Shown: in pieces, positions 63,885 through 64,000 of the stretch
Position numbering within the stretch: the stretch's first letter is position 1
Layout of the letters: the number at the start of each line of letters is the position of its first letter
NCBI GenBank assembly: GCA_023974075.1
Contig: CM043792.1
Location: 19,910,824-19,974,823, forward strand
Origin: Chaenocephalus aceratus
Lineage: Eukaryota > Chordata > Actinopteri > Perciformes > Channichthyidae
Direction of reading: 5' to 3'
DNA: 64,000 bases
Position numbers and translations under genes: made by a program
The notes under the pieces: generated by a model
What the model saw: only the letters and a program-made list of their open reading frames with translations
Told to the model about the DNA's origin: nothing
The model's database searches: none

Positions 63885-64000
63885 CTGTAGGTGTGATACA
63901 AAGGAAAAAGAGAGTTTTTAAATATTAAATATGCCATAACCTCCGGCTATTTGCAAAAACTTTGAATGTCTGTGTTCAATAAGAATTACATTGTATACAA

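Overview
This 64 kb window is vertebrate nuclear DNA from a teleost fish, most likely a percomorph. The evidence is intron-rich genes with GT-AG splicing, very long (AC)n microsatellites, Tc1/hAT/Rex3-type transposons, and a gene set matching parts of human chromosome 19p13. Five protein-coding genes are supported. The gene order is brd4 (3' end, +), lpar2 (+), pbx4 (-), dsn1 (-) and atp13a1 (3' two thirds, -). BRD4, LPAR2, PBX4 and ATP13A1 all lie on human 19p13.

Layout: 1-2036 holds the last four coding exons of brd4, followed by a long 3' UTR to about 4400. Positions 4400-11640 are intergenic and repeat-rich. They contain a 5'-truncated Rex3-like retroposon with a 12-bp target duplication, a 1.9-kb terminal-inverted-repeat element built around arrays of palindromic 20-bp units, and a diverged copy of that element's target site without the insertion. 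lpar2 is at 11660-13311. It converges on pbx4, whose nine coding exons spread over 18070-45457, with a 16-kb second intron carrying several hAT-type and MITE-like insertions and gene-free stretches that look like developmental conserved non-coding DNA. dsn1 (48802-57205) has eleven coding exons. Its fourth intron holds a nested stack: hAT, then an L1-like retrotransposon, then a Tc1 element, then a roughly 490-bp unknown insertion. atp13a1 (58831-63884) supplies 16 exons from membrane segment M4 to the C-terminus and reads cleanly.

The genes are independent housekeeping or signalling loci with no shared pathway: chromatin/transcription (brd4, pbx4), lipid GPCR signalling (lpar2), kinetochore (dsn1) and ER membrane-protein quality control (atp13a1).

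Three of the five genes (brd4, lpar2, pbx4) each contain one apparent single-base frame break inside a strongly conserved exon, while dsn1 and atp13a1 do not. Residual assembly indels explain this best, but it would break automatic gene models. The most unusual structures are the palindrome-array TIR element with its paralogous empty site, the four-layer transposon nest, and the replacement of the LPA-selectivity glutamine in lpar2. I saw no rRNA genes, CRISPR arrays or convincing tRNA genes.
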